Assembly (NCBI GenBank): GCA_958450325.1
Contig: OY288242.1
Location: 1,984,001 to 2,048,000 of the forward strand
Length of the DNA stretch: 64,000 nt
Direction of reading: 5' to 3'
DNA from: Agrostemma githago
Taxonomy: Eukaryota; Streptophyta; Magnoliopsida; Caryophyllales; Caryophyllaceae
Shown here: positions 45,524 through 57,531 of the stretch, piece by piece
Position numbering within the stretch: the stretch's first letter is position 1
Layout: each line of letters opens with the position of its first letter
Notes under the pieces: generated by a model
The model's database searches: none
What the model was told of the DNA's origin: nothing
The model's input: the letters and a program-made list of their open reading frames with translations, nothing else
Program-made: the position numbers and the translations under genes

Positions 45524-47894
45524 ATGTCTCGCGCTCGTATTCTTTCTTTTCTTGAGTCGTCGCTTGAGAGGACGGGGGATGGAGGGGAGGATAGGACCAA
45601 CCTGGCCTCCTCATCTGGGGTTAGGTCCCCTGGGGAGGGTTACCTTGAGGAAGAAGATGCTAATTCCCCTGAGCCTGCCCCCTTTGAAGTCATTGATTCC
45701 GACGACGGGGCTTTAGAGATAGACCCCTCTAGGATAGCCGCCCCCTTGTCCCCAGGGAAAGGAGGAGGACATACTATCTAGATAAAGTCAAGTACCACAT
45801 CCCCTTGAGGACTTGCCCTGAAGCCAAGAATCGAGATTTGATTTTGGCACTTAACGCCGCTGAGGCCATAGAGGGTTTTTACAATTTTGGGGAAGGGTAT
45901 ACAATTGTGATTTCTGGGGAGAAGGACACAGTGTGTTGCCCCCCTGACGGCTGCATAGCCGTCTATCACAAAAGTTTGGAGTTCGGCCTGCGATTCCCCC
46001 TGCACCCTTTCCTGGAGGAGACCTTCAGGAGAATGAATGTGGCCGTAGCTCAGTTGACAGCCAGCGCGATCAGGTCGTTGATATCCTACACTTGGACCTG
46101 CATCTTCCATGGGGAGGGACCCACTATTGATGCCCTGCGTTTTATGGTGGGGTTGCAAATGGTATCCTCATCAGGGGGGATGGCTCCCCTGGATATTGGT
46201 CCATTAAGAGGCAGAAGGGTTATACTTTAGTCTGGTCGGCCTTAAACAGCCTGAAAGACTGGAAAAATAATTTTTTATATGTACACAACGCCTCTGGGTG
46301 GAAGATTCCCAGGCATTTTAGAAATCACGTCCATACTTGCCTGGAAACTCGTGAGGAGTACCACCCAGGTGTTGGGGGGAAGGCCTTGGAGGTAAAATTA
46401 AGCACGTTGGACGAGGAAGTGTTCAAGAAATTTGCGGCTGTCACTGATAAATCCGTCGTATGCGGCCCTACCTTTTGGCTTCCTCACGCAGAGCTCATTG
46501 CCACGGATAACTATTTGGGCCGTGTGGGCCTGATTCCTGGCCTTGAAGAAGGTAGTTTAGGGATTTTTGCCGGCCTTGTTGCCCTGCTTTTCTATGTTTC
46601 TTCCTAACCGGTTGTTCTTTTTTGCCCTGCAGGTCCCAAATCTTGCTTTTGGTCGAAGAGGGAAATAAGGAGGCTTGGCTTGACCGAGGATTTTGTGATT
46701 ATTTCAAAGTGTCCCTCCCTTCCTTCGAGTTATAAGAAGGGTGAAAAGAACCTAATGAGGTTTGTGAAAAGTCTTTCAGCCAGCCGAAGGCTTCCTCTTC
46801 CTCCAAGGCTGCCGCCTGTAAAGCCGACGGCTCCTCCCTCCAATGTTCAGGGTACAGAGGCAGAGGTCACCTCAGAGGCCACCCCTTCCCCTGCCGGCAA
46901 ACGAGGTGATTCCCCTGCGGGGACCCACACCCCCCAGGGATCACACCCTGCCAACTCTGAAGGAACTGGGGAGAGCGTCCCCCTGGAATGCAGGAGAAAA
47001 AGAGGTAGAGAATCCTCTGGGGCTGCTTATGTGGTTGACCTGGAGACCGACGTTGAGACCTCTGAGCCTAAACGCACAGCCCGTGAGATCCCAGGTACTC
47101 TCTTCTCAGAAGAGAACACGGAGTTCCATTATACTGCGGGTGATAGTGTGGACGTCTCTGCCCTGCTTTCAGATTCTGGGGTCGTCCTGGCGGATCGCCT
47201 CACCAAGTCTGTGACTTCTACCTCCCATCAAGTGATCCAATATATTCAGCGCACTTCCAGGGTGCTACAAGCCTTAGTTGAGTTGGCGGCTCTTAGCCGC
47301 CTGAGCGATGAGGAGCTGATTGTCACTCCTGGGGTTCCTCCTCCTGATCGTCTGGCCATGGTGGAAAGGGATGTCACCCTGATCAGCCATTTGAAGGATA
47401 AGTTGGCGAAACAGGAAGGTGAGATGGAGGAAATGAAGGGTCAGGCGACTCGATGGAAGCTCCAGGAGGAGAAGGCCATGAAAGAAGTGTCGAAGCTGGA
47501 AGCGGATTTGAAACGGAGCAAGCTGGCGGTGGAGCAGGAAAACAAGTCTCTGGCTGAAATGGAACATACCAAAAGAAAGGCAGTCGACCTGGAGGAGCGT
47601 TTGTCGAAGGCTGACTCGGAGCTTAAGCAGGCTCAGGCTGACTTGAAGGCCAAGGGCGAAGAATGGCAAAGGAAGAAAGATACCATCCTGGAGGAGACTG
47701 AGATTGCAGTGGATACGAGTTTTCAGGATGGGGCTAACTCCTCGCTGGAACTCGTCATGGAGGTAATCAGGGAGATGTTCCCTGATTTTGATGAGGAAGC
47801 TTTCAGGAATCTTTACTCCGTCAAGAATGAAGCTCGAGCTAGCAAGGCGGCTGAGGAGGCTGATGGTGCCAGTAAGGATGCCCCCAACGTCTGA
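45524..47894 (+). pseudogene. Antisense ORF1 (aORF1) of Retand-2, two exons, frameshifted
   Basis: Homologous to the ORF at 105-1161. Exon 1 (45524-46551) encodes a Ser/Glu/Asp-rich start and the Transposase_28-like domain (LHPFLEETFRRMNV, RFMVGLQMV). It has frameshifts near 45765 (GGGAAAGGAGGAGG) and near 46180 (run of G). The intron 46552-46632 ends TTTGCCCTGCAG. Exon 2 (46633-47894) is fully open, about 420 codons. It contains PKSCFWSKREIRRLGLTEDF, a Pro/Thr/Ser-rich stretch, a basic cluster (ECRRKRGRES, possible nuclear signal), and a long heptad-like coiled coil over about 47380-47700 rich in Glu/Lys/Leu. Related plant proteins share this domain-plus-coiled-coil layout. Function is unknown. 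It is antisense to pol. Confidence 0.75.
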
Positions 47895-48109
47895 TGTGCA
47901 GGGGCTCTGCCATTTTCTTTTGCTCTGATCCTACTGTATTTTTTCCTTGTGATAATCTTTAACTTTTGTGCCCGAGCCCTGATGGGCCGGCCATCTTTGT
48001 AATCTTTAACCTCTTTGCTTTTTGGATCTTATTAATGTTTTTGTAAAAACACTTGAATCTGCAATGAATGTCTTTCATTTCAGCCTGCTTTTTCCTTTTT
48101 CAAAGGTAC

Positions 48110-48850
48110 GACCTGACCTTTGCCCTTTGTTTGAAGCTCAGAGAGCTTGCCCCCTGCCTGCCCAGAGGCAGGGAGGGGTTTTTTATTGTCTTTTTTTATA
48201 CAAGGTTGGGGGGATTGCCCCCAGTCCTTGTTTTTGGCGTGCGAAACCTGGCCTTGCCCTGGCTTCTGTTCGAAGTCCAGGGAGCCTGCCCTCTGCCTGC
48301 CCAGGAGCAGGGAGAGGTTTTGGCGTTTTTTATATAAGGTTGGGGAGATTGCCCCCAGTCCTTTTTTTTGCGTGCGAAGCCTAGCCTGTCCCTGGCTTCT
48401 TTTTCGAAGTCCAGGGGGCCTGCCCCCTGCCTGCCCAGAAGCTGGGAGGGATTTTGGCGTTTTTTATACAAGGTTGGGGGGATTGCCCCCAGTCCTTGTT
48501 TCTGGCGTGCGAAGCCCGGCCTGACCCTGGCTTCTGTCCGAAGTTCGGGGGCCTGCCCCTTGCTTGCCCAGGGGCAGGGAGGGGTTTTGGCGTTTTTTAT
48601 ACAAGGTTGGGGGGATTGCCCCCAGTCCTTGTTTTTTTTTTGGCGTGCGAAGCCTAGGTTGTCTATGGCTTTTTATTCAAAGTCCAGGGGGCCTGCCCCC
48701 TGCCTGCCCAGAGGCTGGGAGGGGTTTTGGCGTTTTTTATACAAGGTTGGGGGGATTGCCCCCAATCCTTGTTTCTGGCGTATGAAGCCTAGCCTGACCC
48801 TGGCTTCTTATTCGAAGTCCAGGGGGCCTGCCCCCTGCCGGCCCAGAGGT
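48110..48850. repeat. 134-bp tandem repeat of Retand-2
   Basis: Five to six units. The marker GATTGCCCCCAGTCCTT recurs at 48213, 48347, 48481, 48614 and 48754, giving steps of 134, 134, 133 and 140 bp. Each unit also has TTTTTTATACAAGGTTGGGG and a GC-rich CCTGCCCCCTGCCTGCCCAG block. A unit's translation gives the repeating WRFLYKVGG / GVFYTRLGG products on +, which are not real genes. The array lies between the integrase end and aORF1. The flanks 47895-48109 and 48851-49115 are non-coding. Confidence 0.92.
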
Positions 48851-49115
48851 AGTTAGGGGGGCTGGAATTTTTCTTGGGGGGCCTATTTTCTTTGGTTTCA
48901 GCAACAGGGGGGGCCTCCTCCTATTGCCCTCTGCTCGTTTGTGTGTAAAAAACTGTAAATTTTGAACAGACAACGAGTATGGACTGAAAGCTTTTCATTT
49001 TTTCGGGGTTCGCTACAATCATTTGTGGCAGGAGTCGTCGACAATTCTGTTTTGACCGTCCTCCGCCGGTTTTTCTTTGACGAGTAAAATAAAAAAGCTA
49101 TCTAGCCTCCTGTTT

Positions 49116-50655
49116 TTAAACATAGTACTTCTTTAGGGTGTCTATATTCCAATGTGCGGCTAACTCGTGGCCTTCTAGGTTGGCGATCTTGTAGTGCCTG
49201 GGCCTTTAATCTGGGTTACCCTGTATGGGCCTTCCCAGTTGGCGCTTAATTTTCCATGTTCTTAGGACCAGGTCTCCCACCTGAAAACTCTTCTCATTTA
49301 CTCTTCTGTTGTATGCCCTCCTCATTCTTTGCTGGTAGACAGCTATGTTAATGCTGGCCTCCTCCCTGACTTCATGGACCAGGTCCAGGGCTTCAGCCAT
49401 TGATGCTTCGTTATCTGCTTGATTATATTGTTGGGATCTCAGAGTTGGTATCCGGGCTTCTATGGATAACAAGGCCTCTGCTCCATAGACCAGGCCAAAG
49501 GGTGTCTGGCCTGTAGACTCTTTGCGTGTGGTTCTGATTGACCATAGAATACTTGGCAACTCGTCCGCCCACCTACCCTTAAGGTCATCTACCATTTTCT
49601 TTAATCCATTCAGGATCTGCTTATTGGCAGCCTCAGCCTGCCCATTAGTTTGTGGGTGGCAGACAACGGAGTAGGCGACTGCTATTCCATGCCCCTCCAG
49701 CCAGGTTCCCAGGGGGTCATTGTCAAACTGCCTTCCGTGGTCGAACACCAGCATCTTTGGTAAGCCAAATCTGGTTATGATATTCCTCCATATGACTTTT
49801 CTGACTGCAGGTTCGGTGATGTTAGGGACTGCTTCTGCCTCGATCCATTTGGTAAAGTAGTCAATCCCTACTATTAAGAACTTCCGACCTCCGGTAGCTG
49901 TAGTAAAGGGGCCCAGTATGTCCATTCCCCATTGAGCGAAAGGAATGGGGGAAAGGATTGGCCTGAGTTCCTGGGCTGGAGCACGGATTGAAGGGGCAAA
50001 GAGTTGGCATTTTCTGCATTTTCGAGTCAGATTTCTTGCGTCTGCTAGCAGGGTCGGCCAGTAGTACCCTGCCCTCAGGGCTTTGTGCGCCAGGGATCTT
50101 CCTCCTATGTGGTGCCCGCAAATTCCTGAATGGATGTCGTCTAGAACTTCTTCTGACTGCCCTGCCCCCAGGCATTTGAGCAGGGGTGAGGAAAATGACT
50201 TTTTGTATAAGTCATCTCCTATTAGTACGAACCATGTGGCCCTTGCCAGCGTTTTTCTCTTTTGAGCAGGGTCAGGCGGTAAGATTCCATGCTTCTTGAA
50301 TTGGATGATTGGGGTCATCCAATTTTCTGGGTCATCCTCTTCAATGATATTAACCGGCTGAGGGGTGGTAGATTTTTCTTGGATTACGTCCACCCAGACC
50401 GATCTTCGTATGTCTTGTAAACTTGAGTTGGCCAGCTTTGACAGGGCGTCTGCCCGATTATTCTGGGATCGGGGAATCTGCCTGATTTCGTAGGACTTGA
50501 GCCCCGACAGCTCTTGCTTTACCCTGTCCAAATACATGGCCATAGCCTGGTCCCTTGCCTCATACTCTCCATTGATTTGGTTGGCGATGAGCTGGGAGTC
50601 TGTTGCCAGAATTACCCGCTCTGCTCCGGCGGCTTTGGCCAATTTTACGCCTGCT
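49116..50655 (-). pseudogene. Retand-2 pol: second half of aRNase H and integrase
   Basis: The integrase joins the element DNA to the host. Seen in order: the end of the archaeal-type RNase H (ILATDSQLIANQI, RADALSKLA), then the integrase HHCC zinc domain (CGHHIGGRSLAHKALRAGYYWP, CRKCQLFA). The catalytic core follows with D (WGMDILGPF), D (VFDHGRQF, where SDNGTQF is usual) and E (NGQAEAANK), then a C-terminal part (FQVGDLVLR). The frame is open from 50642 to 49206. A small frameshift near 50650 separates it from the RNase H start. Another near 49240 cuts the natural end, which would be the stop at 49116 after KKYYV. The catalytic triad is intact, but the reading frame is not. Confidence 0.88.
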
Positions 50656-51480
50656 AGGACGCCTCATACTCGGCTTCGTTGTTAGATGCAGGAAAGGTGA
50701 ACCTGAGAGCATGCTCAAAGTCCATTCCTTCAGGGCTGGTTAATACGACCCCTGCCCCTACACCGTTGGTCGTGGAAGATCCGTCCGTGTACACTACCAA
50801 TTCTCCAGTAGGGGGATCATCTTCCTCTGAGTGGGAGCACTCGGCCAGGAAATCTGCCAGGGCCTGCGCTTTTATGGCTGCCCTGGGCTGATAAGATATT
50901 CCTAGTCCGCTTAACTCGACGGCCCATTTCAACAGTCTCCCTGATTTTTCAAACTTTTCCAAGACTTTTTCCAATGGTTGATCAGTCAGTACTACAACAG
51001 GGTGCGCTTCAAAGTAAGGTCTGAGTTTTCGGGCTGCAATGACGACTGCGTATGCCGCCTTCTCAACCACAGGGTAATTCTTTTCGGCTGCTCCCAGGGC
51101 ATGACTTACAAAGTATATGGGCTGTTGAGAGCCTGCTTCCTCTCTTAAGATGACCGCACTTACTGTCGAGTTGGTGACGGCGATGTAAAGGAAAAGTTTT
51201 TCCTCTGCCACTGGCCTCGCCAGGGTGGGGAGTTTTTTCAAGTGTTCCTTTAATTGTTCAAAGGCTTCCTTTTGCTCATCCTCCCACTTAAATTGTTTAT
51301 TGCCTTTCAAAACTTTGAAGAATAGTGTTGATTTATCTGCTGATCTGGCGATGAAGCGTGCCAGGGCAGCCATCCTACCAGTCAGGCGCTGGATATCCCT
51401 AATGGTTTTCGGTTCTGGGAGGTCCAAGACTGCCTGAACCTTTTCAGGGTTGGCGTCTATTCCTCTTTCACTGACCAGAA
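50656..51480 (-). pseudogene. Retand-2 pol: RNase H and archaeal-type RNase H (aRNH)
   Basis: The classical gypsy RNase H follows the RT (FKWEDEQKEAFEQLKEHL, PIYFVSHALGAAEKNYP, VVLTDQPLEKVLEKFEKSGR). Where a catalytic Asp would be expected, the first block reads LYIAVTNST, so this domain is probably inactive, as is common in the Tat lineage. A second, archaeal-type RNase H then begins (VVYTDGSSTTNGVGAG, NNEAEYEA) and continues at 50642 (ATDSQ, RADALS), so all four acidic residues D-E-D-D are present. A frameshift near 50650 and another near 51430-51480 interrupt the frame. Confidence 0.85.
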
Positions 51481-51483
51481 AAC

Positions 51484-52616
51484 CTAGGAATTTTCCGGAA
51501 CGAACCCCGAATGTGCACTTTTTGGGGTTGAGCTGAGCTTCATCTTGTAAGCGCGCAGGGAGGAGAAGGTTTCTTGTAAGTCTGTCAAGTGTTGATTGTC
51601 TCCCTTGCTTTTTACGATTGCGTCATCAACGTAGGCCTCCAAATTCCTACCCTTCTGTTTCTCAAAGACTTTATCCACTAATCGCTGGTAGGTGGCCCCT
51701 GCATTCTTCAGTCCGAAGGGCATCATTTTGTACATATAAGTGCCATGACTGGTGATGAAGGCACACCTTACCTTGTTGGGCTGCCACAAGTACACTTGAT
51801 GGTATCCTGAGAAGGCATCCAGAAAGCTTAGCATGGAGTACCCACTGGTGGCGTCTACCAACTGGTCTATTCTGGGAAGGGGATAGCAGTCTTTTGGGTA
51901 GGCCTTGTTGAGATTTGTGAAGTCACGCACATTCTCCATGCGCCCGAGGACTTTTTCACCATTACAACGTTTGCCAGCCATTCAGGGTAATCACAGATTT
52001 CAATGAAATCTGCCTTTAAAAGTTTTTCTATCTCTTCCTTTATGGCTAGGTCTTTCTCTGCTGACATGTTTCTTTTCTTTTGTTTGACGGGGCGGGCCTC
52101 CGGATTCACGTTCAGCCTGTAAACGATGTAAGCTGGGTCGACCCCTGGCATTTCGTCCGCCGAGTAGGCGAATGCGTCCCTGTTATCCCTAAGGACCCTG
52201 ATTAGTTCCGCCTGGTAGGATGCCTCCAGATCAGCTCCTATGAGGACTTGCCTGCCAGGCTCCAGATCCACCAGCATACTTTCCCCCCAGGTTCCAGGTG
52301 GTCAGCCGCCTGCTGTCTGGCTGGGATCTCACCCTCCCTGCTGGGGGAACTGTCAGCTTTCCTTTTTCCCTTTCTCTCAGTTTCATGGGTCTGGAGGGCC
52401 ACCGAGTAGCACTGCCTGGTTGACTCCTGGTCTCCATGAATTTTCCCTTCCATAACAAAATCTGTTATATAGGCTACAGTCAGAGCCCTGATGGATATGG
52501 CTGCTTCGATTTCGTCCAAGGTAGCTCTGCCTATCAGGGCATTGTATGCAGACCTTGCGTCTACTACAACAAATGAGGCCCTGACATTTCTGGCGGAGGC
52601 TCCTTCCCCAAATGTT
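51484..52616 (-). pseudogene. Retand-2 pol: end of protease and reverse transcriptase
   Basis: From 52616 leftwards: the second half of the protease (VVDARSAYNALIGR), a linker, then the RT. RT blocks are KADFIEICDYPEWLANVVMVKK, DFTNLNKAYPKDCYPLPRID, LDAFSGYHQV, MMPFGLKNAGATYQRLVD and the catalytic YVDD (AYVDDAIVKS). The frame shifts at least twice (near 52250 and near 51960). The RT active site is intact in sequence. The element's reverse transcriptase copies its RNA to DNA in virus-like particles in the cytoplasm. Confidence 0.88.
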
Positions 52617-52621
52617 ACGGG

Positions 52622-54988
52622 TGTGGACATGACATAGGTCCACCCCGACGCGGCCACGCGCGGGTTTTGGGGAGACGAATGAATCTCCATGAGATGGTCA
52701 AATGGAAATTTAAATCGAAGTCGGAGTCGCCACCGAATTTTATGGTTATTCGGAACCGTTCGAGCCTACTCTATGTCGTAATGGGCCGTGTACAAAATAC
52801 GGCCCATTTCCGATGTCAGAGTTTATTGGGCTCGTCCCTTTTGCATATCGATATAGATGCCGACTGGAGCGGTTAATCGTATATTGAATGACTCTCGTTG
52901 CCAATGGTTTCGGACATCCGGAAACCACGGTTCTGAGTAAGGGGTGAGGGTACGTGTTGGGAAGTTCACTAAGAACACCCAACCCCGCCCGCACATTAGC
53001 GGCCTCTACTAGGATATCGAATGATGTTTTAATGCGCGCGTTAGTTGAACGATGAATGATATGCAAACATTGTTTTCCTAAGCATGTGAGGAATTGAATG
53101 GGTTGCTAAGTCGTTTAAATGCATGAAAAATTAATGTCAAAGTTGAATTTAGCATGTGAGATTCGTTTTAGTATAATAAAACAAACGAAATAAAAAGGAT
53201 GAATGTGCTACAAAATAAACAAACGAGTTAGTATCGATTTGTAAATAATAATATAACAAATAAAATATACGAGATCGAGAAAATAAATATTAATCGAAAT
53301 CTGAAAAATATTGTTGAAAAGACGTTGTTTTGTATAAAAAAACGATGTTCGAAAAAAATATAAAAAGGAACGAAAAGGGTGCGTCGGGACAGCCGGCCGC
53401 GCGGCTCGCCCGGGTCGCCGGCGAGTCGCGTGTCGGGCTGGTTTTGGACGCGGTTTTCTGAAAATTCGATTAAATCGCGTACGAATATTGCATGATTCGT
53501 ACTCGAAATAATATTTTTGATATTCGCTATATTCGATAATTGACTACGAAATCAATATCAAATACTTAGAATAGTTTTAGAAAAGATGTAAATTTTGGAA
53601 ATCGTTTCGAAGAATAAATAATAAAACGAACGAAAAGGTTGAAAAAAGGAGCGCGGGTTTCAGACTCGTACGCGAGTCGCCTGTGAGGGGCGCGACTCGC
53701 GTGCGGGCCTGTCCCGTTTTTGCTCGTTGTTCGAAAATTGTTATTTTTAATAAATCGCGTACAAAATATGAATTAATCTGTATTCGACTTATGTTTTCGA
53801 TATTCGTCATACCCGATATTCGATTATGAAATCGATATCGAATATTCGGAATGAATAAAAAAAAAGGTTTTGTAAAATCGTTTAAAAAAGAGTTTAAAAA
53901 AAAGATGTAACGATTTTCTGACATCGTCGAGATCTTAATATAATTCTTTTCGATACAATATTCGATTATAGAAAAATCGATATCGTATTTTTAAGAATGT
54001 TGGTTATGAAAATAGTTTTTCGTTAATAACGATATTAGAAATAAATAAAAAAACGACTCTTGACCCATAATAAAAAACGAACGAAGAGAAGAGAAGAGAA
54101 GAGAAGAAAGGAGAAATCGGGTTTGGTACACCCTCAACCTACATGCTTTTGTTGACTCGGATCAGGGCTCGTCGGAATGTGGCTAGGCACGGGAGCGTCG
54201 AGTGATGTTTGGTTCGGCTAGGGGGTACGGTTTGGACGAGACGGGTGAAGGGTGTCGGGTATAGGACCGGTTTCCTTCGGGTTTGTAATATCGGTTTCTC
54301 GATGCTAGTGTAAGGAGGATTGATGTGAAAGTTGTGTATTTCTGAATGAATGTGTTGCTAATAATTGGTGTCTCTAAAGTGTTGAATGGGAGGTCCTATT
54401 TATAGGGGTTCCCGACCTTGACTTAGGAGAGATGTGCTTGTACTAGAATTACCGCTTGGGTAAGAAGCTGAGGAGAACGAGAATTCCGTTTTCTTGTGAA
54501 GGAAGAAAGAGGAGTCTCGGCTGGTTTATGCTGCTCGGCCGAGTGTTTTGCACTCGGTTGGGTGTTTGAATCGGTTTTCGGATAGGATTCCTGCTTGAGA
54601 TCGAATTCTACCCTTAAACGGAATTGTTTATTATTTTAGGTGGCTGATTTTTGTAGTGTTTGAGCTCGAATAACCACGTGAGGTGACACGGCTGACTCAC
54701 GCGTCTCGAGAAAATATCTTTGACCGGGTTTGACTCGGTCGCTAAAAGACGGTTTTACCCCTGGTGTCGGATTCGACCCAAATTAGTCTTATTTGACTCG
54801 AAACGACCCACTGGGCCTGAATTTGAGGTTGGTTTTGTGAGATTTTTACTCCTTAAAAAACCCAAGCTAAATATCCATGATTTCGAGCCCATTTCCGAGT
54901 ACGTTAAAGCACGTTTGCGTCCGATCATCATCGGGTGTTTTTTGGAAACTGCTATAGACACCTGGCGGTCAAAATGTGGGTGTCTACA
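52622..54988 (-). repeat. 3' LTR of the nested Tat-like element
   Basis: TATA box on - at 54397-54404 (TATAAATA), about 585 bp from the LTR start. Palindromic CTCGGCCGAG is at 54534-54543, with an imperfect partner CACTCGGTTGGGTG at 54551-54564. GC-rich inverted motifs lie near 53390-53430 and 53670-53705. A GAGAA microsatellite lies near 54075-54105. The ORFs within it are not genes. Confidence 0.95.
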
Positions 54989-55002
54989 GAGCCCCCACTC
55001 TG
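54989..55002 (-). other. Polypurine tract of the nested element
   Basis: AGAGTGGGGGCTC on the minus strand directly precedes the 3' LTR. It is the usual plus-strand priming site. The stretch 55003-56376 is non-coding. Confidence 0.7.
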
Positions 55003-56376
55003 ACTGAGGCTTGGACAGGGCGAAAGTCAGAGTAGCTACCAGGTCAATCAAGGATCAAAACCCGGTAGCTTTCGGTCGGGTCGTTTAAGGTCCATTAGAC
55101 CTGCGTGAAGGGCCCGCCGGCCATGGATTAGAAATGTACCTGAGCTGATGATAACTCCGTGGGGAATTGAACTCGTCGTATGAGACTTAGGTGCGCCTGT
55201 ATATGGGCTCATTTTGTTAAATGCTGCTGGGGAGTTATGTGAATTGCGCTGTCGTGATTTGTACCTGTATAAGCTACATAAAATTTTGCATGCAACACGT
55301 AGGCAAAACAAATATGACTCGCGTTGGGGAATAAAAATGATTTTTGCTGCATTTTGAAATCGAAGTCCTGAAAGCAACTCACGTGCTAGGAAATAGGTTT
55401 CCAAAATTGAAAGAGATGGAAAAGAAATTTGCCGTTTAAATAGACTGAAATTTGACCTTGTCGAAAAGGATTTTTTCAAATGGCTAAGTTTTTGCAAATT
55501 TTAAAATGAGAATTTGAAAAGAGAGTCCTACCGGCAGACTCGACTCTGGACGCGACAGGACGAGTTGACAGACACGACTTGGACTCTCTAAGGGTTGGAC
55601 CGTGACTTGGTAAGGATGTGGGCCACCTAAGATGACAAGACTCTTAAGTTGCGCTATTCCGTAGCCTAGGCGAGTGACAACACGGTCGAATCCTCAGAAT
55701 AGGAAGGATGTGCTATGGGGGGATTGCAATAGTCTGTAATGAGACTGTTTTGGCATGACAGGACTTTTAGCAGTAGCAATGTCGTAGTCTAGTGCTCTTC
55801 TGGATTTTTGATTTTTGGGTACATTTCCAAGGTGGGTATTGCCTCGAGTCCTGACAGATTCTTGTCTTCGACTGAGCCGAGTACTAGGACACACTACAAA
55901 AAGGAGGCTAGATTTTGAATGTATTTGGATTATGTGAGTGGATGGAGAACTTCTGCCTAGGAGAAGCCCCCAGAATGACAAAGCTAACTGTTAAGAACAT
56001 GACAGTGTCGTGACCGGAATGATGGCGCTTTTTTTTTGAATTTGTGTCAATGTGGGTGGTTGTGCCTCTGTTGAAAGGCTGCCTACGTATTCACGTGTTA
56101 GTGAAATCAAACCAAGCCGTAGTTCAGTGGATTGTGGTGCCTAGTTTATTAGGGCTTTGTGTGTAACTAGCCATAGCGATGGTGTAGGCTAGGTGCATTC
56201 CCAATGATGTCTTGATCAAAGGGCTAGAATGGTTAGGATATTGATCCTGTGACTGTGAGCGTTCTCCGGGATAGCCCCCAGAGGTGGTGTGCGCTATTTG
56301 GGCATGTTCTATGCCGACCGCAAGTTGAGTTCCCGTGTTTGGGGTTGGTAACTGGTTTGAATGAGAAGAATTGAGA

Positions 56377-56630
56377 TGGGATTTTAACGAGTTCTGCTCT
56401 CGGGGATTTTAACGAGTTCTGCTCTCGGGGATTTGATGAGTTTTGCTCTCGGGGATTTTAACGAGTTTTGCTCTCGGGGATTTGATGAGTTTTGCTCTCG
56501 GGGATTTTAACGACTTTTGCTCTCGGGGGATTTGACGAGTTTTGCTCTCGGGGGGATTTGACGAGTTTTGCTCTCGGGGGATTTGACGAGTTTTGCTCTC
56601 GGGGGGGATTTGACGAGTTTTGCTCTCGGG
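56377..56630. repeat. 25-bp minisatellite in the nested element
   Basis: About ten units of GGGGATTTGACGAGTTTTGC plus TCTCG, 24-28 bp each, varying mainly in the number of Gs and in TTTTAACG versus TTTGACG. The minus-strand ORF at 56409-56735 (PESKTRQIP repeats) is only its translation. Confidence 0.92.
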
Positions 56631-57531
56631 TCTTTGTATGGTGATTGTGAATTTTGTTATGTAAAGGGGAAGTCGAGTAGAATGGCTCGAACTTTGATCG
56701 GGATAAGTTTTGATAATGCGAGATCTGATTTCCATGTCTGGCCCTAATGGTTAGGGGTATCCTATGGAGCTTGAATCCTCAAAATTCCAGGATGTCTCTG
56801 GCCTGGGTCTCGGGAAGGTCTTTAGGGTTGTTATGTAGGAAGGCTAAATGTGGTGTTAGTTGACCAGCTTGATTGTCTCTCCCTTATTTGATGGTATGAA
56901 TTTTGACCGTACCCTGGTCATGGGGCTTTCACTTGAATTGACCGTTGATCATGGTCATGGGTTTTTGGGAGTTCTTTTTTATCATGGCCAGCTCTTTTGT
57001 TTTGGGCCTTTTGCTTTTTTTCTTTTGGACTTTTGTTTTTTTTTGTCCAGTTTTTTTTTTATCATGGCCAGCTCTTTTATTTTGGCCTTTTGCTTTTTTT
57101 TTGTTGGTCAGACTAACACCTAAGGTAGGGATCGGTTAGTCTTATTGGATGGGTGTTTATTGTGGGAAATGGGCTTGCCTCCCGTCTTGAACCCAAACTA
57201 GGAGATTACCTAGATTTGTCATAGGATTCGATACCGCTCCTGCTAAGGGTAGTTATGTGGCTTTCTATACCAGACATGGAACAGGTAAAGGAAAACACGG
57301 GTCTCATTTCCTACAGTCATTATAGATGTGCCTATAATAGTCACGTGCGTGTGCTCACAGTGTATGATGGTGTTCATCATGTTCTCGGAAACACATAAGG
57401 AAAGTATATATGAGAAATAGAAAAGCTGATTTTATTGAATTTTGAAAAAGAGGACAGAATACAATTTACTCTGACTCTGACTTTGAAATTGAAATAAATA
57501 GTATATCCTAGACTCGAACTCAGACTTGGAC

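Noticed and set aside
48022..48973. Overlapping ORFs with repeating WRFLYKVGG / FYTRLGG motifs
   Set aside because: Several frames of the 134-bp tandem repeat give similar products; there is no start context or selection evidence.
54720..55007. 95-residue ORF repeated at 62508-62792
   Set aside because: Its duplication is explained by the two LTRs of the same element; there is no domain.
56377..56630. CRISPR-like array of short direct repeats
   Set aside because: Units are contiguous without unique spacers, and the sequence is plant nuclear DNA inside an LTR element.
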